Numbered from the stretch's first letter, positions 25,663 to 36,037 are shown. The stretch: DNA of 53,646 nt from Myxococcales bacterium (GCA_030652255.1 JAUSAZ010000079.1:1-53646), one strand, 5' to 3'. Numbers and translations are program-made. Notes: generated by a model not told the origin, from the letters alone.

Positions 25663-26841
25663 ATGAGCCCACCGCCCGTCGAACTCCGCCTCCGCAAGCC
25701 CGTCGAGCGCGCCATCGCCGGCGGCCACCCGTGGATCTACCGCGACGCCCTCCACCCCTTCGACGCCCCGGCGGGCTCCGTAGCGACGGTGCGCGACGGC
25801 GCCGGGCGCTTCGTGGCGCGCGGCCTGGTCGACGGCGACGCCATCGGGGTGCGGGTGTTCACCACCCGGGACGAGGCCCTCTCCCGCGAGCTCGTCGCGC
25901 TGCGCTTCGCGCGGGCCATCGAGCTGCGGCGCCTGGTGGTCCCGGCGGACACCGACGCGTGGCGGCTGCTGCACGGCGAGGGCGACCGGCTGCCGGGCTT
26001 CACCTGCGACCGCTACGGCGACGCGGCCGTGCTCGGGCTCGATGGGCCGGGCGCCGAGGCGCAGTGGCCGCTGGTGCGCGAGGGCATGCGCGAGGGCCTC
26101 GCGGCGCTGGGCGTGCGAACGCTCCTGCTGCGGCGCAGGGGGCCCGACGGCGCGCGGGTCGAGGTGCTGGAGGGGGAGCTCGGCGACGACGTGCGCAGCG
26201 TGCGCGAGCGGGGGATGGTGCTCCGCGGCGACCTGATGCACGGACAGAAGACGGGGCTGTTCCTCGACCAGCGGGAGTCGCGGCACCGGGTGCGGGGCAT
26301 CGCGGCGGGCATGCGGGTGCTCAACCTGTACTCGTACACGGGCGGGTTCTCGGTGGCGGCGGGCCTCGGGGGCGCGAAGGCCGTGACCAGCGTGGACATC
26401 GCCCCGGGGGCCATCGCGCTGGCGCAGGAGACCTGGGGGTCCAACGGGCTCGCGGAGGCCGCGCACGAGACGGTGGTGGCGGACGTTCCGGCGTGGATAC
26501 AGCAGGCCACGAAGGAGCGGCGGAGGTTCGACCTGGTGATCGCCGACCCGCCGAGCTTCGCGCCGAACGACGCGTCGGTGCCGACGGCGCTCAAGAGCTA
26601 CCGCGCGCTGCACGCGGCGTGTCTCGGGCTGGTGGCGTCGGGCGGGTGGTACCTCGCGGGCAGCTGCTCCAGCCACGTGACGCGGGAGATGTTCGTGGAC
26701 TCGCTGGAGGAGAGCGCGGGCAGGGCCGGGAAGGTGCTCCAGGTGATCGACGCGTGGGGCGCGCCGGGCGACCACCCGCGGCTGCTGGCCTTCCCCGAGG
26801 GCGACTACCTGAAGAACGTCCTGATGCGGGTGACCGATTGA
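25663..26841 (+). CDS. class I rRNA methyltransferase, RlmI-like
   Basis: 392 residues. A PUA-like N-terminal domain (RLRKPVERAIAGGHPWIYRDAL) is followed by a SAM-dependent methyltransferase. Motif I is VLNLYSYTGGFSVAA (SAM-binding), with VTSVDIAPGAIALA for the acidic ribose-binding residue and DLVIADPPSFAPN as motif IV. The GSCSSHVTREMF segment carries the cysteine found in 5-methylcytosine enzymes. E. coli RlmI makes m5C1962 in 23S rRNA. Exact target identity is inferred from family resemblance. Its stop overlaps the in-frame TTG just upstream of the next gene, so the pair is coupled. Confidence 0.88.
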   Translation: MSPPPVELRLRKPVERAIAGGHPWIYRDALHPFDAPAGSVATVRDGAGRFVARGLVDGDAIGVRVFTTRDEALSRELVALRFARAIELRRLVVPADTDAWRLLHGEGDRLPGFTCDRYGDAAVLGLDGPGAEAQWPLVREGMREGLAALGVRTLLLRRRGPDGARVEVLEGELGDDVRSVRERGMVLRGDLMHGQKTGLFLDQRESRHRVRGIAAGMRVLNLYSYTGGFSVAAGLGGAKAVTSVDIAPGAIALAQETWGSNGLAEAAHETVVADVPAWIQQATKERRRFDLVIADPPSFAPNDASVPTALKSYRALHAACLGLVASGGWYLAGSCSSHVTREMFVDSLEESAGRAGKVLQVIDAWGAPGDHPRLLAFPEGDYLKNVLMRVTD

Positions 26842-26846
26842 GGTCG

Positions 26847-27896
26847 ATGGCTTCGCGCTCGGCGCTCGCCCTGGCCCTGGGGCTCTCCCTCGCGTGGTCG
26901 GCGCCCGCGCTGGCGCAGCCGCAGCCGCCCGCGGCGCCCAACCTCGCGACCGGCGCCGCGGTCGAGGAGGACGACACCGGCGACAGCGCGCTGCCCGACC
27001 CGGCGACCTCCGCGGCGCTGGCCGACCACCGGCCCATCACGGTGGTGTCGCTGCTGCCGCCGACGGAGGTGCTCGCGCGGGGGCAGGGGCTGAGCGTCAC
27101 CGCGGGCGAGCTCTACGCGGCCCTGGCCGACGCCCCGCCGCCGCTGCTGCGCCGCTACGTCCAGGACCCGGCGGCGCTGCGGGCGCTGCTCGACCGGATG
27201 GTGGCCGACCGGCTGCTGGCCGCCGAGGCGCGGCGCCTGGGGCTCGACCGCGACGCCGTGGTGGTGGCGGCCGTCGAGCGGGCGCTGGTGTCGCGGCTGC
27301 GGGCGACGGTGCTCAACCCGAGGGCGGGCGGCACCGAGGTGGTCACCGACGAGGACGTGCGGCGGTGGTACGACGCGCACCCCGACCGCTTCCACATCCC
27401 CGAGCGGCGGCGGGCGCGGGCGATCTTCCTCACCGACCGGGCCGAGGCGACGCGGGTGCTGCGGCTCGCGCTCCTGCGCCGGGGGCGGCGGTACCGCAAC
27501 GACTTCCGCCGGCTCGCGGCCGAGCACAACGCGGCGCCCGACCTGCGCGCGACCCGCGGCGAGCTGCACGAGCTGGCGCGGGCGCCGTGGCCCTACGCGG
27601 TGCCGCTCGACCCGGCGGCGCGCGACGCCGTCTTCGCCATGGCGCGGGAGGGCGACGTGGTGCCCCGGGTGGTCGAGGGGGCGTGGCAGGGGACGCCGGG
27701 CTTCTTCGTGCTGCGCTACGTGGCGCGGCGGGCGCCCATCGAGCGCTCCCTCGACGACTCGCGGGAGTGGGTGCGGCACCGCATCGCCCTCGAGCGCCGC
27801 GTGGCGGCGGAGCAGGCGGAGATTGAACGGCTCGCGGCCGAGGCGCACCTCACGAGATTGCCGGTCGATCGCGCGGTGCGCCTCGATCCGGGCTGA
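26847..27896 (+). CDS. periplasmic parvulin-type peptidyl-prolyl isomerase (SurA/PpiC-like)
   Basis: About 349 residues. A signal peptide (SALALALGLSLAWSAPALAQ) targets it to the periplasm. A chaperone-like N-terminal helical part (LRALLDRMVADRLLAAEARRLGL, DEDVRRWYDAHPDRFHIPERRRARAIFL) leads to a parvulin domain with the typical RRLAAEHNAAPDLRATRGELHEL and GDVVPRVVEGAWQGTPGFFVLRYVARR. These are the usual marks of SurA/PrsA-like folding factors for exported proteins. The start could also be the TTG at 26838 overlapping the stop of the methyltransferase gene. A C-terminal amphipathic helix ends the protein. Confidence 0.8.
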   Translation: MASRSALALALGLSLAWSAPALAQPQPPAAPNLATGAAVEEDDTGDSALPDPATSAALADHRPITVVSLLPPTEVLARGQGLSVTAGELYAALADAPPPLLRRYVQDPAALRALLDRMVADRLLAAEARRLGLDRDAVVVAAVERALVSRLRATVLNPRAGGTEVVTDEDVRRWYDAHPDRFHIPERRRARAIFLTDRAEATRVLRLALLRRGRRYRNDFRRLAAEHNAAPDLRATRGELHELARAPWPYAVPLDPAARDAVFAMAREGDVVPRVVEGAWQGTPGFFVLRYVARRAPIERSLDDSREWVRHRIALERRVAAEQAEIERLAAEAHLTRLPVDRAVRLDPG

Positions 27897-27923
27897 AGGC
27901 GGCTGAGCCGCGCGGGCCGCGGA

Positions 27924-27952
27924 TTGACACCCCGGCGGTCGGAAGGTAATCG
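27924..27952 (+). promoter_or_regulatory. predicted metK promoter
   Basis: A consensus TTGACA (27924-27929), a 17-nt spacer and a weaker TAATCG (27947-27952) precede metK by about 65 nt. Short GC hairpins just upstream (27898-27922) could terminate the preceding PPIase transcript. No SAM-riboswitch fold was recognised in the leader. An AGGAA Shine-Dalgarno sequence lies before the ATG. Confidence 0.45.
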
Positions 27953-28015
27953 CGTCGCATCGGCGTCCCCTCATCGGTCGCCCATTCATTCATTCCCCCA
28001 TTCCAGGAACGGTCC

Positions 28016-29176
<1,161 letters not shown>

Positions 29177-29253
29177 GCCCACGCCCCGCTCCTTTCCCTC
29201 CCTACGCTCCTTCGCGCCCTCCGCGGTGGCGCACATCAGCCGCCGCGGTTAGG

Positions 29254-29853
29254 GTGACGCCCGAAGTGAGCGCCGACGACGAACACACCCCGACGGACGC
29301 GTCGCTCCAGCGACCGCGCGCCATCCCCTTCACCGCAGCGGCCACGATGGCCTTCGCGTTCTTCGGCGTGCAGCGCGCAGAGGCCCAGCTCACCCTGGCG
29401 CGGGTCGCCCGCCTGCCGCCGCCGCGCGACCTCCCGGGCGCGGTCGTGCACGCCACCTGGCGCACCGCGCAGGACCACCGCCGCCTCACCTCCGCCGTCG
29501 ACGTGAGCACCCTCCTGGTGTCCGTGCTGCTCTTCATCGCCGGCAGCCGTGTGCTCTTCCGCCCGCGCGGCGGCGGCTGGCTCTGGCGCCAGGCCCTGCT
29601 CGGGAGCGTCGTCGTGGGCGCGGCCACCGTCGCCGTCGACCACGCCCTGCGCGCCGGCCGCATCGCCGCCCTGCGCGCGCTGCTCACCAACCCCGCCACG
29701 CGCATCCCGCTGCCCACCGGCCTCCACGCCGACGAGGTCGGGCGCATGACCTTCGGCATCAGCCTCGGGGCCTCGTGGGTGACCCTCGCCCTGCTCTGCG
29801 CCGCGCTCTATTACGTGTCGCGCGAGCGGGCGCGGGCCTACCTCGACGCCTGA
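29254..29853 (+). CDS. small integral membrane protein
   Basis: Up to 199 residues with three or four hydrophobic helices (about 27-45, 85-103, 113-129 and 170-190). The N-terminus is charged and Thr/Asp-rich. There is no conserved motif I can name. The frame opens with GTG at 29254. A GTG at 29266, 10 nt after a TAGGGT hexamer, fits the spacing seen at other genes here and may be the true start. It is followed by the convergent zinc-ribbon gene. Confidence 0.6.
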   Translation: MTPEVSADDEHTPTDASLQRPRAIPFTAAATMAFAFFGVQRAEAQLTLARVARLPPPRDLPGAVVHATWRTAQDHRRLTSAVDVSTLLVSVLLFIAGSRVLFRPRGGGWLWRQALLGSVVVGAATVAVDHALRAGRIAALRALLTNPATRIPLPTGLHADEVGRMTFGISLGASWVTLALLCAALYYVSRERARAYLDA

Positions 29854-29883
29854 GCCCGGGCGCTTACCTGGACCGGTAAGGCG

Positions 29884-30087
29884 TCACGCCGCGCGGGAGC
29901 GCTTCGGGCCGGTGACCTTCGCCGGGAAGAGCCCTCGCAGGTCGTCGACGCTGGTGGGCGCGGGGATGATCCACTGGGCCACGTTGCCGTGGGTCGTGCA
30001 CAGCCACACCCGGCTGCGCCATCGCACCATCGGGCCCTCGTGGGTCTTGCACACCGCGCACACCGTCTTCACCTGTCGGGCAGCCAT
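29884..30087 (-). CDS. small zinc-ribbon protein
   Basis: 67 residues from ATG at 30087. Two cysteine pairs, CAVC (about 10-13) and WLCTTHG (about 30-36), form a likely CxxC...CxxH zinc site around a Trp/Arg-rich strand (MVRWRSRVWLC). A basic C-terminal tail (KVTGPKRSRAA) follows, suggesting nucleic-acid contact. The open frame extends further upstream, but that part is Arg-rich without structure and is treated as non-coding. The family is unknown to me. Confidence 0.55.
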   Translation of the reverse strand: MAARQVKTVCAVCKTHEGPMVRWRSRVWLCTTHGNVAQWIIPAPTSVDDLRGLFPAKVTGPKRSRAA

Positions 30088-30272
30088 CGACGGCGACACC
30101 ACCACGGGCGCATCGGACCCTTCAAGGGCTTGACACCCACTTCCCGGACGATCGCTCCAACCCCGCGATATCTCGTCCGTCGATTTGCCATCTCGGGCCT
30201 TGAACCGGAGCCCCACGATGTGTCGCCGCGGCCGCCCCCATGCGCGTCCGGCGCGCCGCGCGCACCGACCGA

Positions 30273-30302
30273 TTGACGCGGTCGCGCGCTTCAAACTACG
30301 GT
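30273..30302 (+). promoter_or_regulatory. predicted promoter of the OmpA-like gene
   Basis: TTGACG (30273-30278), an 18-nt spacer and TACGGT (30297-30302). The ATG lies 10 nt further on, with no Shine-Dalgarno sequence in that space, so the leader is at most a few nucleotides long. Confidence 0.5.
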
Positions 30303-30312
30303 CCGCGCCGCC

Positions 30313-32304
30313 ATGCGCCGAGTGCTACGTCCGGGCCTGTTTGCTGTCGTCGCCGCCACCCTGAGCCTCGCCGCGCCCGCCGCCGCGCAGGACGGTCTCA
30401 ACGAGTCCAACGGCGGGGGCTTCGACCTCCGTTTGTTCCGCCCCGCGGTCGACTCCAAGGGCCTCATCACCCTCAACGGCACCGACATCCTCGGCGCCGG
30501 GGGCTTCTCCTTCGGGCTCACGCTCGACGTCGGCACGGCGCTCGGCCGCATCGGCGCGGGCAACTCCGGCCTCGTCAGCCAGATGATCACCGGCAACTTC
30601 TCCGCCAACCTCGGCATCGCCAACCTGCTCGTGGTGGGCGTGCAGCTCCCGGTGCACTTCGTCGGCGGCCCGGGCAACGCCGACAACATGGGCGGCATGG
30701 TGGGCAGCAACGGCATCCTGCGCAGCGAGTACAACCCCACCGCGGCCAACCTCGACTTCCAGGGCCTCGGCGACATCGTGCTGCACGCCAAGCTCCGCTG
30801 GCTGCGCGCGGAGTACTGGCCCGTCGGGCTCGCGGTGGTCCTCCAGGCGGGCATCCCGGTGATGGGCGGCTCGCGGCGCTTCGCGGGCGAGCCCGCGCCG
30901 TGGGTGTGGCCCTCGGTCGCCGTCGAGCGCCGCTTCGGTCGCCGCTTCCGGCTCGCGGCCAACCTCGGCCTGCGCATCCCCTTCGGCACCGGCTCCACCC
31001 TCACCCCCGCGGCCTCGGTGGGCTCGCAGCCCGGCGACGCGGTCACCTACGGGATGTCCCTCACGGCGGGCGTCGGGTTCTCGTTCCGCGCGAGCTCGGT
31101 CATCGACCTCATGGTCGAGACCTACGGCGCGCAGTACCTCAACGGCTTCTCCAACGCCGGGCCCACGACCCCCTTCGAGGCCGTCGGCGGCGTGAAGATC
31201 TTCGTCGACCGCAACTCGTACCTCACCCTCGGCGCGGGCGGCGGGTACACGTCGGGCCTCGCCGCGGCGGGCTTCCGCGGCTTCGTGGGCTTCGTGTTCG
31301 AGCCCTCCATCGGCGACACCGACGGCGACGGGTTTCGCGACGACGTCGACCGCTGCCCCCTCGAGCCCGAGGACTTCGACAACTTCGAGGACGAGGAGGG
31401 CTGCCCCGAGCCCGACAACGACCGCGACGGCATCCTCGACGTCGACGACCAGTGCCCGCTGGTGCCCGAAGACCGCAACGGCCAGCAGGACTCCGACGGC
31501 TGCCCCGACGCCGACGTGCAGGACCGCGACGGCGACCAGATCGCCGACAACGTGGACCAGTGCCCCGACGACCCCGAAGACCGCGACAGCTTCGAGGACG
31601 AAAACGGCTGCCCCGACCCCGACAACGACTCCGACCAGATCCTGGACACGGACGACCTCTGCCCCAACGAGCCCGAAGACCGCGACGGCTTCGAGGACGA
31701 CAACGGCTGCCCCGAGCCCGACAACGACCAGGACGGCATCCTCGACGCCGACGACCACAGCGCCGCGGGCCAGGACTGCCGCAACGACCCCGAGGTGTTC
31801 AACGGCCTCGAGGACGAGGACGGCTGCCCCGACAACGGGTCGATCACCCGCGTGGGCAACGTCATCCAGCTGCGCGACCCGATCACCTTCGAGACCGACA
31901 GCGCGCAGATCATCGACAACGAGAGCAACAACCGCATCCTCGGCGAGATGGCCAACCTGCTGAACAACAACCCCGACCTCCAGCAGGTCGAGGTCGAGGG
32001 CCACACCGACGAGCGCGCCCCCGACGACCACAACCTCCAGCTGTCGCGCGACCGCGCCAACAGCGTGGTGGCCGCCCTGGTCGCCCGCCACGTCCCGACC
32101 ACCCGCCTCGTCGCGGCCGGCTACGGCGAGCTGTGCCCGGTCGACCCGCGCTCCAACGCCGAGGCCTGGGCGCGCAACCGCCGCGTGCAGTTCATCATCA
32201 CCCGCACCCGCGTCGACGGGCGCACCACGGCGGCCGTCGGCTGCCCCCGCGGCCGTCAGTACATCCCCGCCTCCGTGGGCGCCCCCGCCCGCAGCGACCA
32301 ATAG
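30313..32304 (+). CDS. OmpA-family outer membrane protein with thrombospondin type 3 repeats
   Basis: 663 residues. A signal peptide (FAVVAATLSLAAPAAAQ) leads to an N-terminal beta-barrel-like region (about 30-330) with alternating hydrophobic strands. Residues 335-510 hold five or six TSP3-type calcium-binding repeats (DTDGDGFRDDVDRCP, DNDRDGILDVDDQCP, DRDGDQIADNVDQCP and so on), each with an aspartate cage and a CP end. The last 130 residues are an OmpA C-terminal domain (VEVEGHTDERAPDDHNLQLSRDRA) that binds peptidoglycan through the conserved Asp and Arg. This barrel-TSP3-OmpA arrangement is common in myxobacteria and Bacteroidetes. It should tie the outer membrane to the cell wall. Confidence 0.92.
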   Translation: MRRVLRPGLFAVVAATLSLAAPAAAQDGLNESNGGGFDLRLFRPAVDSKGLITLNGTDILGAGGFSFGLTLDVGTALGRIGAGNSGLVSQMITGNFSANLGIANLLVVGVQLPVHFVGGPGNADNMGGMVGSNGILRSEYNPTAANLDFQGLGDIVLHAKLRWLRAEYWPVGLAVVLQAGIPVMGGSRRFAGEPAPWVWPSVAVERRFGRRFRLAANLGLRIPFGTGSTLTPAASVGSQPGDAVTYGMSLTAGVGFSFRASSVIDLMVETYGAQYLNGFSNAGPTTPFEAVGGVKIFVDRNSYLTLGAGGGYTSGLAAAGFRGFVGFVFEPSIGDTDGDGFRDDVDRCPLEPEDFDNFEDEEGCPEPDNDRDGILDVDDQCPLVPEDRNGQQDSDGCPDADVQDRDGDQIADNVDQCPDDPEDRDSFEDENGCPDPDNDSDQILDTDDLCPNEPEDRDGFEDDNGCPEPDNDQDGILDADDHSAAGQDCRNDPEVFNGLEDEDGCPDNGSITRVGNVIQLRDPITFETDSAQIIDNESNNRILGEMANLLNNNPDLQQVEVEGHTDERAPDDHNLQLSRDRANSVVAALVARHVPTTRLVAAGYGELCPVDPRSNAEAWARNRRVQFIITRTRVDGRTTAAVGCPRGRQYIPASVGAPARSDQ

Positions 32305-32354
32305 TCGTCGCGGGCGTCTGTACAAGACGCGCGCGATGCGATAGTTGGGCGTCC

Positions 32355-32474
32355 ATGAGCTCCCCTCAGAATCCGCGGGCCGTCCGCAAGCTGAAGCACC
32401 GTCGTCGCACCAAGGAAGCGCGTCTCCGCCGTCAGGCGGCTGCCGCTGCGACCCCCGCGCCTGCGGCCACCTGA
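32355..32474 (+). CDS. 39-residue basic protein
   Basis: A short, Arg/Lys-rich protein (core RKLKHRRRTKEARLRRQ) with an Ala/Pro/Thr tail. TAGTTG (32342-32347) lies 7 nt before ATG and TGTACA lies 17 nt before that, so it has a good leaderless-type promoter of its own. A strong hairpin follows the stop (32496-32558). Charge and size recall small ribosome-associated or nucleoid proteins, but I cannot place it in a family. The compact promoter-gene-terminator unit supports it being real. Confidence 0.6.
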   Translation: MSSPQNPRAVRKLKHRRRTKEARLRRQAAAAATPAPAAT

Positions 32475-32495
32475 TTCACCCCTCAACCCACCAAC

Positions 32496-32558
32496 CACGA
32501 CCCCCCTCGTCCCACGCTCCCGGCGCACAGTCCGGAAGGGGGGACGAGAGGGGTCGTG
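32496..32558 (+). terminator. stem-loop after the small basic protein gene
   Basis: CACGACCCCCCTCGTCCC (32496-32513) pairs with the complementary run at 32541-32558 at 17 of 18 positions. The loop is 27 nt. ACGTTTCTAC follows. It is GC-rich with only a short T-run, so it is a plausible but not classical terminator. Confidence 0.5.
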
Positions 32559-32707
32559 ACGTTTCTACCGTAGCAGCGGCCGTGTGACGCGCCCGTGGCG
32601 GCCGTCGCAAGCCTGCGCGACGTCAGCGCCTGGGGGCGTGCAAGGCGGGTGGCAGGGCGGTTATGGTCGCGCCGCGAACGGGTGACACCGCCGCTGGAGG
32701 ATCGAAG

Positions 32708-34429
32708 ATGTCGTCGACGCTGACTCGCCGTGAACTGTTGCAGTGTGTGGGCGCCGCGGGCCTCGTGGCCGCGGGCTGCTCGGATGACCCGACCCCCCCG
32801 GCGGCCGACGCCGCCGTGGCCGACGCCGCGGCAGACAGCGGGGCGATGGTCGACGCGGGCTTCGACGCCGGCAAGGTGACCGTCGACGCGGGCGGGGACG
32901 CGGGCGTCGACGCCGGCCGCGACGTGCCGCGCGGCGACGCCGAGACGCGCAGCGGGACGGTGTTCCTGCACGGGGTGGCGAGCGGCGACCCGCTGGCCGA
33001 CGCGGTCATCCTGTGGACGCGGGTGACGCTCCCGGCGGGCATGACCGGCGACGTGACGGTCACCTGGGAGGCCTCGCGCACGCTCGACTTCGCGGCCATC
33101 GCGGCGATGGGCACCTTCACGACGAACGCCGCGCGGGACTACACCGTGAAGGTCGACGCCAGCGGGCTCACCGCGGGCACGACCTACTACTACCGCTTCC
33201 GCGCCAACGGGATGACCTCCCCGGTCGGCCGCACCCGCACCACCGCCACCGGGGCCCTCGACCGCGCGCGCCTCGCGGTGGTCTCGTGCTCCAGCATGGG
33301 GCACGGGTACTTCCACACGTACCGCGCGCTCTCCCGCCGGCTCGACCTCGACGCCGTGGTGCACCTCGGCGATTACATCTACGAGTATGGCAACGATGAG
33401 TACGGCAACGTGCGGCACTACGACCCGCCGACGGAGATCGTCTCGCTGAGCGACTACCGCCGGCGGCACGCCCACTACAAGCGCGACGCCGACCTGCGCG
33501 CGGCGCACCAGCAGCACCCCTTCATCGCCATCTGGGACGACCACGAGTTCGCCGACAACACCTGGGAGGGCGGCGCGGAGAACCACAAGCCCATGACCGA
33601 GGGCGCCTGGGCCGCGCGCAAGGCCGCCGCGGAGCAGGCGTACTTCGAGTGGATGCCCATCCGCGAGCAGTCCGACCGGCGCATCTACCGGCGCATCCAG
33701 TTCGGGTCGCTCATCGACCTCGTGCTGATCGACACCCGCGTGTGGGGCCGACAGATGCAGACCATGGGGATGAACCCCCCCTTCAGCGACCCCGCGCGCA
33801 CCCTCCTCGGCGCGGCGCAGGAGCAGTGGTTCCTGGAGCAGATCAGCACCTCGCGGGCGACCTGGAAGCTGGTCGGGCAGCAGGTGATGATGGGCCAGCT
33901 GCCGCAGTTCCTGAACACCGACGCCTGGGACGGCTACCCCGCGGCGCGCGCGCGCTTCTTCTCGCTGCTGCGCACGATGCGCATCAACGACGTGGTGGTG
34001 CTCACCGGCGACATCCACTCCTCCTGGGCCATGGACCTCACCGAGACCCCGACCGACGCCGCCACCTACGACCCGATGACCGGGCGCGGCTCGCTCGCGG
34101 TGGAGTTCGTCACCCCGGCCGTCACCTCCCCGGGCTTCCCCCCGGGCATCGTGACCAACACCGCGGTGACGCTCCTCGCCCGCAACACGCACATGAAGTA
34201 CTTCGACCTCGTGCGCCGCGGGTTCCTCGTCATCGACGCCACGCCCACCCGGCTGCAGGGCGCGTTCTTCCACTACGAGCACGGCGCCACCTTCGTGCCC
34301 GACGCGGTCACCGAGGCCTTCTCGAGCGCGTGGTCGACGGTGCCGGGGCGCAACCACCTGGAGCGCGACTCCATGGCCGCCATGGCGCGCCCCGACCCTG
34401 CCGCCGCCGCGCCCGCCGAGGTCGCGTGA
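32708..34429 (+). CDS. PhoD-like alkaline phosphatase/phosphodiesterase lipoprotein
   Basis: About 573 residues from ATG at 32708, which has a GGAGG ribosome-binding site 7 nt upstream; an in-frame ATG at 32663 is rejected. The signal region has an RR pair (TRRELLQ) typical of Tat substrates of the PhoD family and a lipobox VAAGC (Cys24). An Asp/Ala-rich linker follows. The phosphatase domain has the N-terminal FLHGVASGDPLADAVILWTRV, the metal-site blocks VVHLGDYIYEYG, AIWDDHEFADN and VLTGDIHSSW, and the C-terminal substrate region. It should hydrolyse phosphodiesters or monoesters outside the cytoplasm with Fe/Ca cofactors. Four residues or blocks that bind metal are all intact. Confidence 0.93.
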   Translation: MSSTLTRRELLQCVGAAGLVAAGCSDDPTPPAADAAVADAAADSGAMVDAGFDAGKVTVDAGGDAGVDAGRDVPRGDAETRSGTVFLHGVASGDPLADAVILWTRVTLPAGMTGDVTVTWEASRTLDFAAIAAMGTFTTNAARDYTVKVDASGLTAGTTYYYRFRANGMTSPVGRTRTTATGALDRARLAVVSCSSMGHGYFHTYRALSRRLDLDAVVHLGDYIYEYGNDEYGNVRHYDPPTEIVSLSDYRRRHAHYKRDADLRAAHQQHPFIAIWDDHEFADNTWEGGAENHKPMTEGAWAARKAAAEQAYFEWMPIREQSDRRIYRRIQFGSLIDLVLIDTRVWGRQMQTMGMNPPFSDPARTLLGAAQEQWFLEQISTSRATWKLVGQQVMMGQLPQFLNTDAWDGYPAARARFFSLLRTMRINDVVVLTGDIHSSWAMDLTETPTDAATYDPMTGRGSLAVEFVTPAVTSPGFPPGIVTNTAVTLLARNTHMKYFDLVRRGFLVIDATPTRLQGAFFHYEHGATFVPDAVTEAFSSAWSTVPGRNHLERDSMAAMARPDPAAAAPAEVA

Positions 34430-34478
34430 GGCGGGACAAAATCCCCGCGCGCTCGTAGTCTCCCGCCGCGTCACCGCC

Positions 34479-35405
34479 ATGTTCACCGCCCACGATTTTC
34501 GCGCCGCCCGCCGCGGCGCGCCCACCGCCCTCGCCATCGGCAACTTCGACGGGGTGCACCGCGGCCACCGACACCTCATCGACCGGGTGCGGGACGCCGC
34601 GCGGGCCCTCGGTGGCGAGTCCGTCGCGCTCACCTTCGACCCGCACCCGACGCGGGTGCTCGCGCCCGACCGGGCGTCGCCGCTGGTCGTCGGCCTCGAC
34701 CGCAAGCTCGAGCTGCTCGCCGAGACGGGCGTCGACGCCACGGTGGTGCAGCGCTTCGACCTCTCGTTCGCGTCGCAGTCGCCGCTGGAGTTCGCCGAGC
34801 ACGTGGTGCTGGGCCTGCGGGCGCGCGAGGTCTTCGTGGGCGAGGACTTCCACTTCGGGCGCAACCGCGAGGGCAACGGCGCCACGCTGGTCGCGCTCGG
34901 GGCGCAGCTCGGGTTTCGCGCCCACGTGGTGACGCCGCTGGAGGAGGGGGCCATCCCGGTGAGCTCGTCGCGGGTGCGCCGCGCGCTGGCCGACGGCGAC
35001 CTCGGTCTGGCGAAGCTCCTGCTCGGGCGCGACTACGACCTCGACGGGCTGGTGATCACCGGGCACCGCCGCGGGCGGACCCTGGGCTTCCCGACGGCCA
35101 ACCTGGCGACGGAGTGCGAGGCGCTCCCGAGGGATGGGGTGTACGCCGTGCGGGTGAGCGCGCTCGGCCCCGACGGTCCCAAAGACCACCCCGCGGTGAT
35201 GAACCTCGGGTCGCGGCCGACCTTTCGCGCGGGCCGCAGCCTGGAGGCGCACCTCCTCGACGCGGACATGGACCTCTATGGGCGCACGCTGCGGGTGACC
35301 TTCGCGGCGCGCCTGCGGGACGAGCGGCGCTTCGACGGGGTCGACGCGCTGCGGGCACAGATTATGGCGGACGTGGCGGCGGCGCGCGCGGCGCTGCACA
35401 CCTGA
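34479..35405 (+). CDS. ribF: bifunctional riboflavin kinase / FAD synthetase
   Basis: 308 residues, the normal length. The N-terminal FAD-synthetase half has the nucleotidyltransferase motif IGNFDGVHRGHRHLI and VGEDFHFGRNREGN. The C-terminal flavokinase half has GRDYDLDGLVITGHRRGRTLGFPTANL with the conserved PTAN. It converts riboflavin to FMN and then FAD. TAGTCT (34456-34461) upstream is a possible -10, 17 nt after GGGACA. The following gene begins 12 nt downstream and is probably co-transcribed. Confidence 0.96.
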   Translation: MFTAHDFRAARRGAPTALAIGNFDGVHRGHRHLIDRVRDAARALGGESVALTFDPHPTRVLAPDRASPLVVGLDRKLELLAETGVDATVVQRFDLSFASQSPLEFAEHVVLGLRAREVFVGEDFHFGRNREGNGATLVALGAQLGFRAHVVTPLEEGAIPVSSSRVRRALADGDLGLAKLLLGRDYDLDGLVITGHRRGRTLGFPTANLATECEALPRDGVYAVRVSALGPDGPKDHPAVMNLGSRPTFRAGRSLEAHLLDADMDLYGRTLRVTFAARLRDERRFDGVDALRAQIMADVAAARAALHT

Positions 35406-35417
35406 GGAGAGGACGAC

Positions 35418-36035
35418 ATGAGCGGAGCGATCGACGAGGCGGTGACCTTCGAGGACGAGGACGGCGAGGCCAACGCGCTGTCGATGGAGTTCGCCACGGC
35501 GACGATGGGCCACGTTCTGCTGGGGCAGGGGCGCCACGACGCGGCGCGGGAGGTGTTTCGCGCGGCGCTGGCGAAGGACCCTGGCGACGCCGAGGCCGCG
35601 CGGGGCCTGCGGATGATGGGCGAGCCCGCCGCGGCGGGGCGCGTCGCGGTCACCGGGCTGGCGCACGCGGTCGACCCGACGACGGTGTACGCGCGCTGGT
35701 CGGACGGGGACGTCGGGCGGGCGCTGGTCGTGGTGTCGCTCTGGGTCGACGGGGGGAGGCTGCGCCGCGACGAGCGCGAGGAGGCCGTCGCGCCGGGCGC
35801 GGGCGAGGCCTTCGTGCGGGGCCTGCGACCCGGCGCCTCGCACCACCTCGCGGTGGGTCTGCGCACGGACGAGGGCTTCACGCCGACGGTCACCATGGGC
35901 CCGGTGCTGACGCCCGGCGCGGCGCCGAGCGAGCGGGTGGCGACGGAGCTCCTGCCCGTCGGCCGCCGGCCCGACGCCACCCTCTTCGAGGAGGCCCTCG
36001 ACGCCTGGCAGCGCACCGTCATGCCGAGCTCGTAG
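35418..36035 (+). CDS. protein of unknown function with an N-terminal TPR-like hairpin
   Basis: 205 residues with a good ribosome-binding site (GAGGAGAGGAC before ATG). Residues about 20-66 form a TPR-like helical pair (TATMGHVLLGQGRHDAAREVFRAALAKDPGDAEA). The remaining part is beta-rich, with a strand pattern TTVYARWSDGDVGRALVVVSLWVDGG that suggests an Ig-like or DUF4912-like sandwich; I am not certain. It follows ribF by 12 nt, so it shares its operon without an obvious role in flavin metabolism. Confidence 0.65.
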   Translation: MSGAIDEAVTFEDEDGEANALSMEFATATMGHVLLGQGRHDAAREVFRAALAKDPGDAEAARGLRMMGEPAAAGRVAVTGLAHAVDPTTVYARWSDGDVGRALVVVSLWVDGGRLRRDEREEAVAPGAGEAFVRGLRPGASHHLAVGLRTDEGFTPTVTMGPVLTPGAAPSERVATELLPVGRRPDATLFEEALDAWQRTVMPSS

Positions 36036-36037
36036 CG

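Noticed and set aside
27897..28015. Possible SAM riboswitch in front of metK.
   Set aside because: The leader is short and shows only simple GC hairpins. No SAM-I, SAM-II or SAM/SAH core could be recognised.
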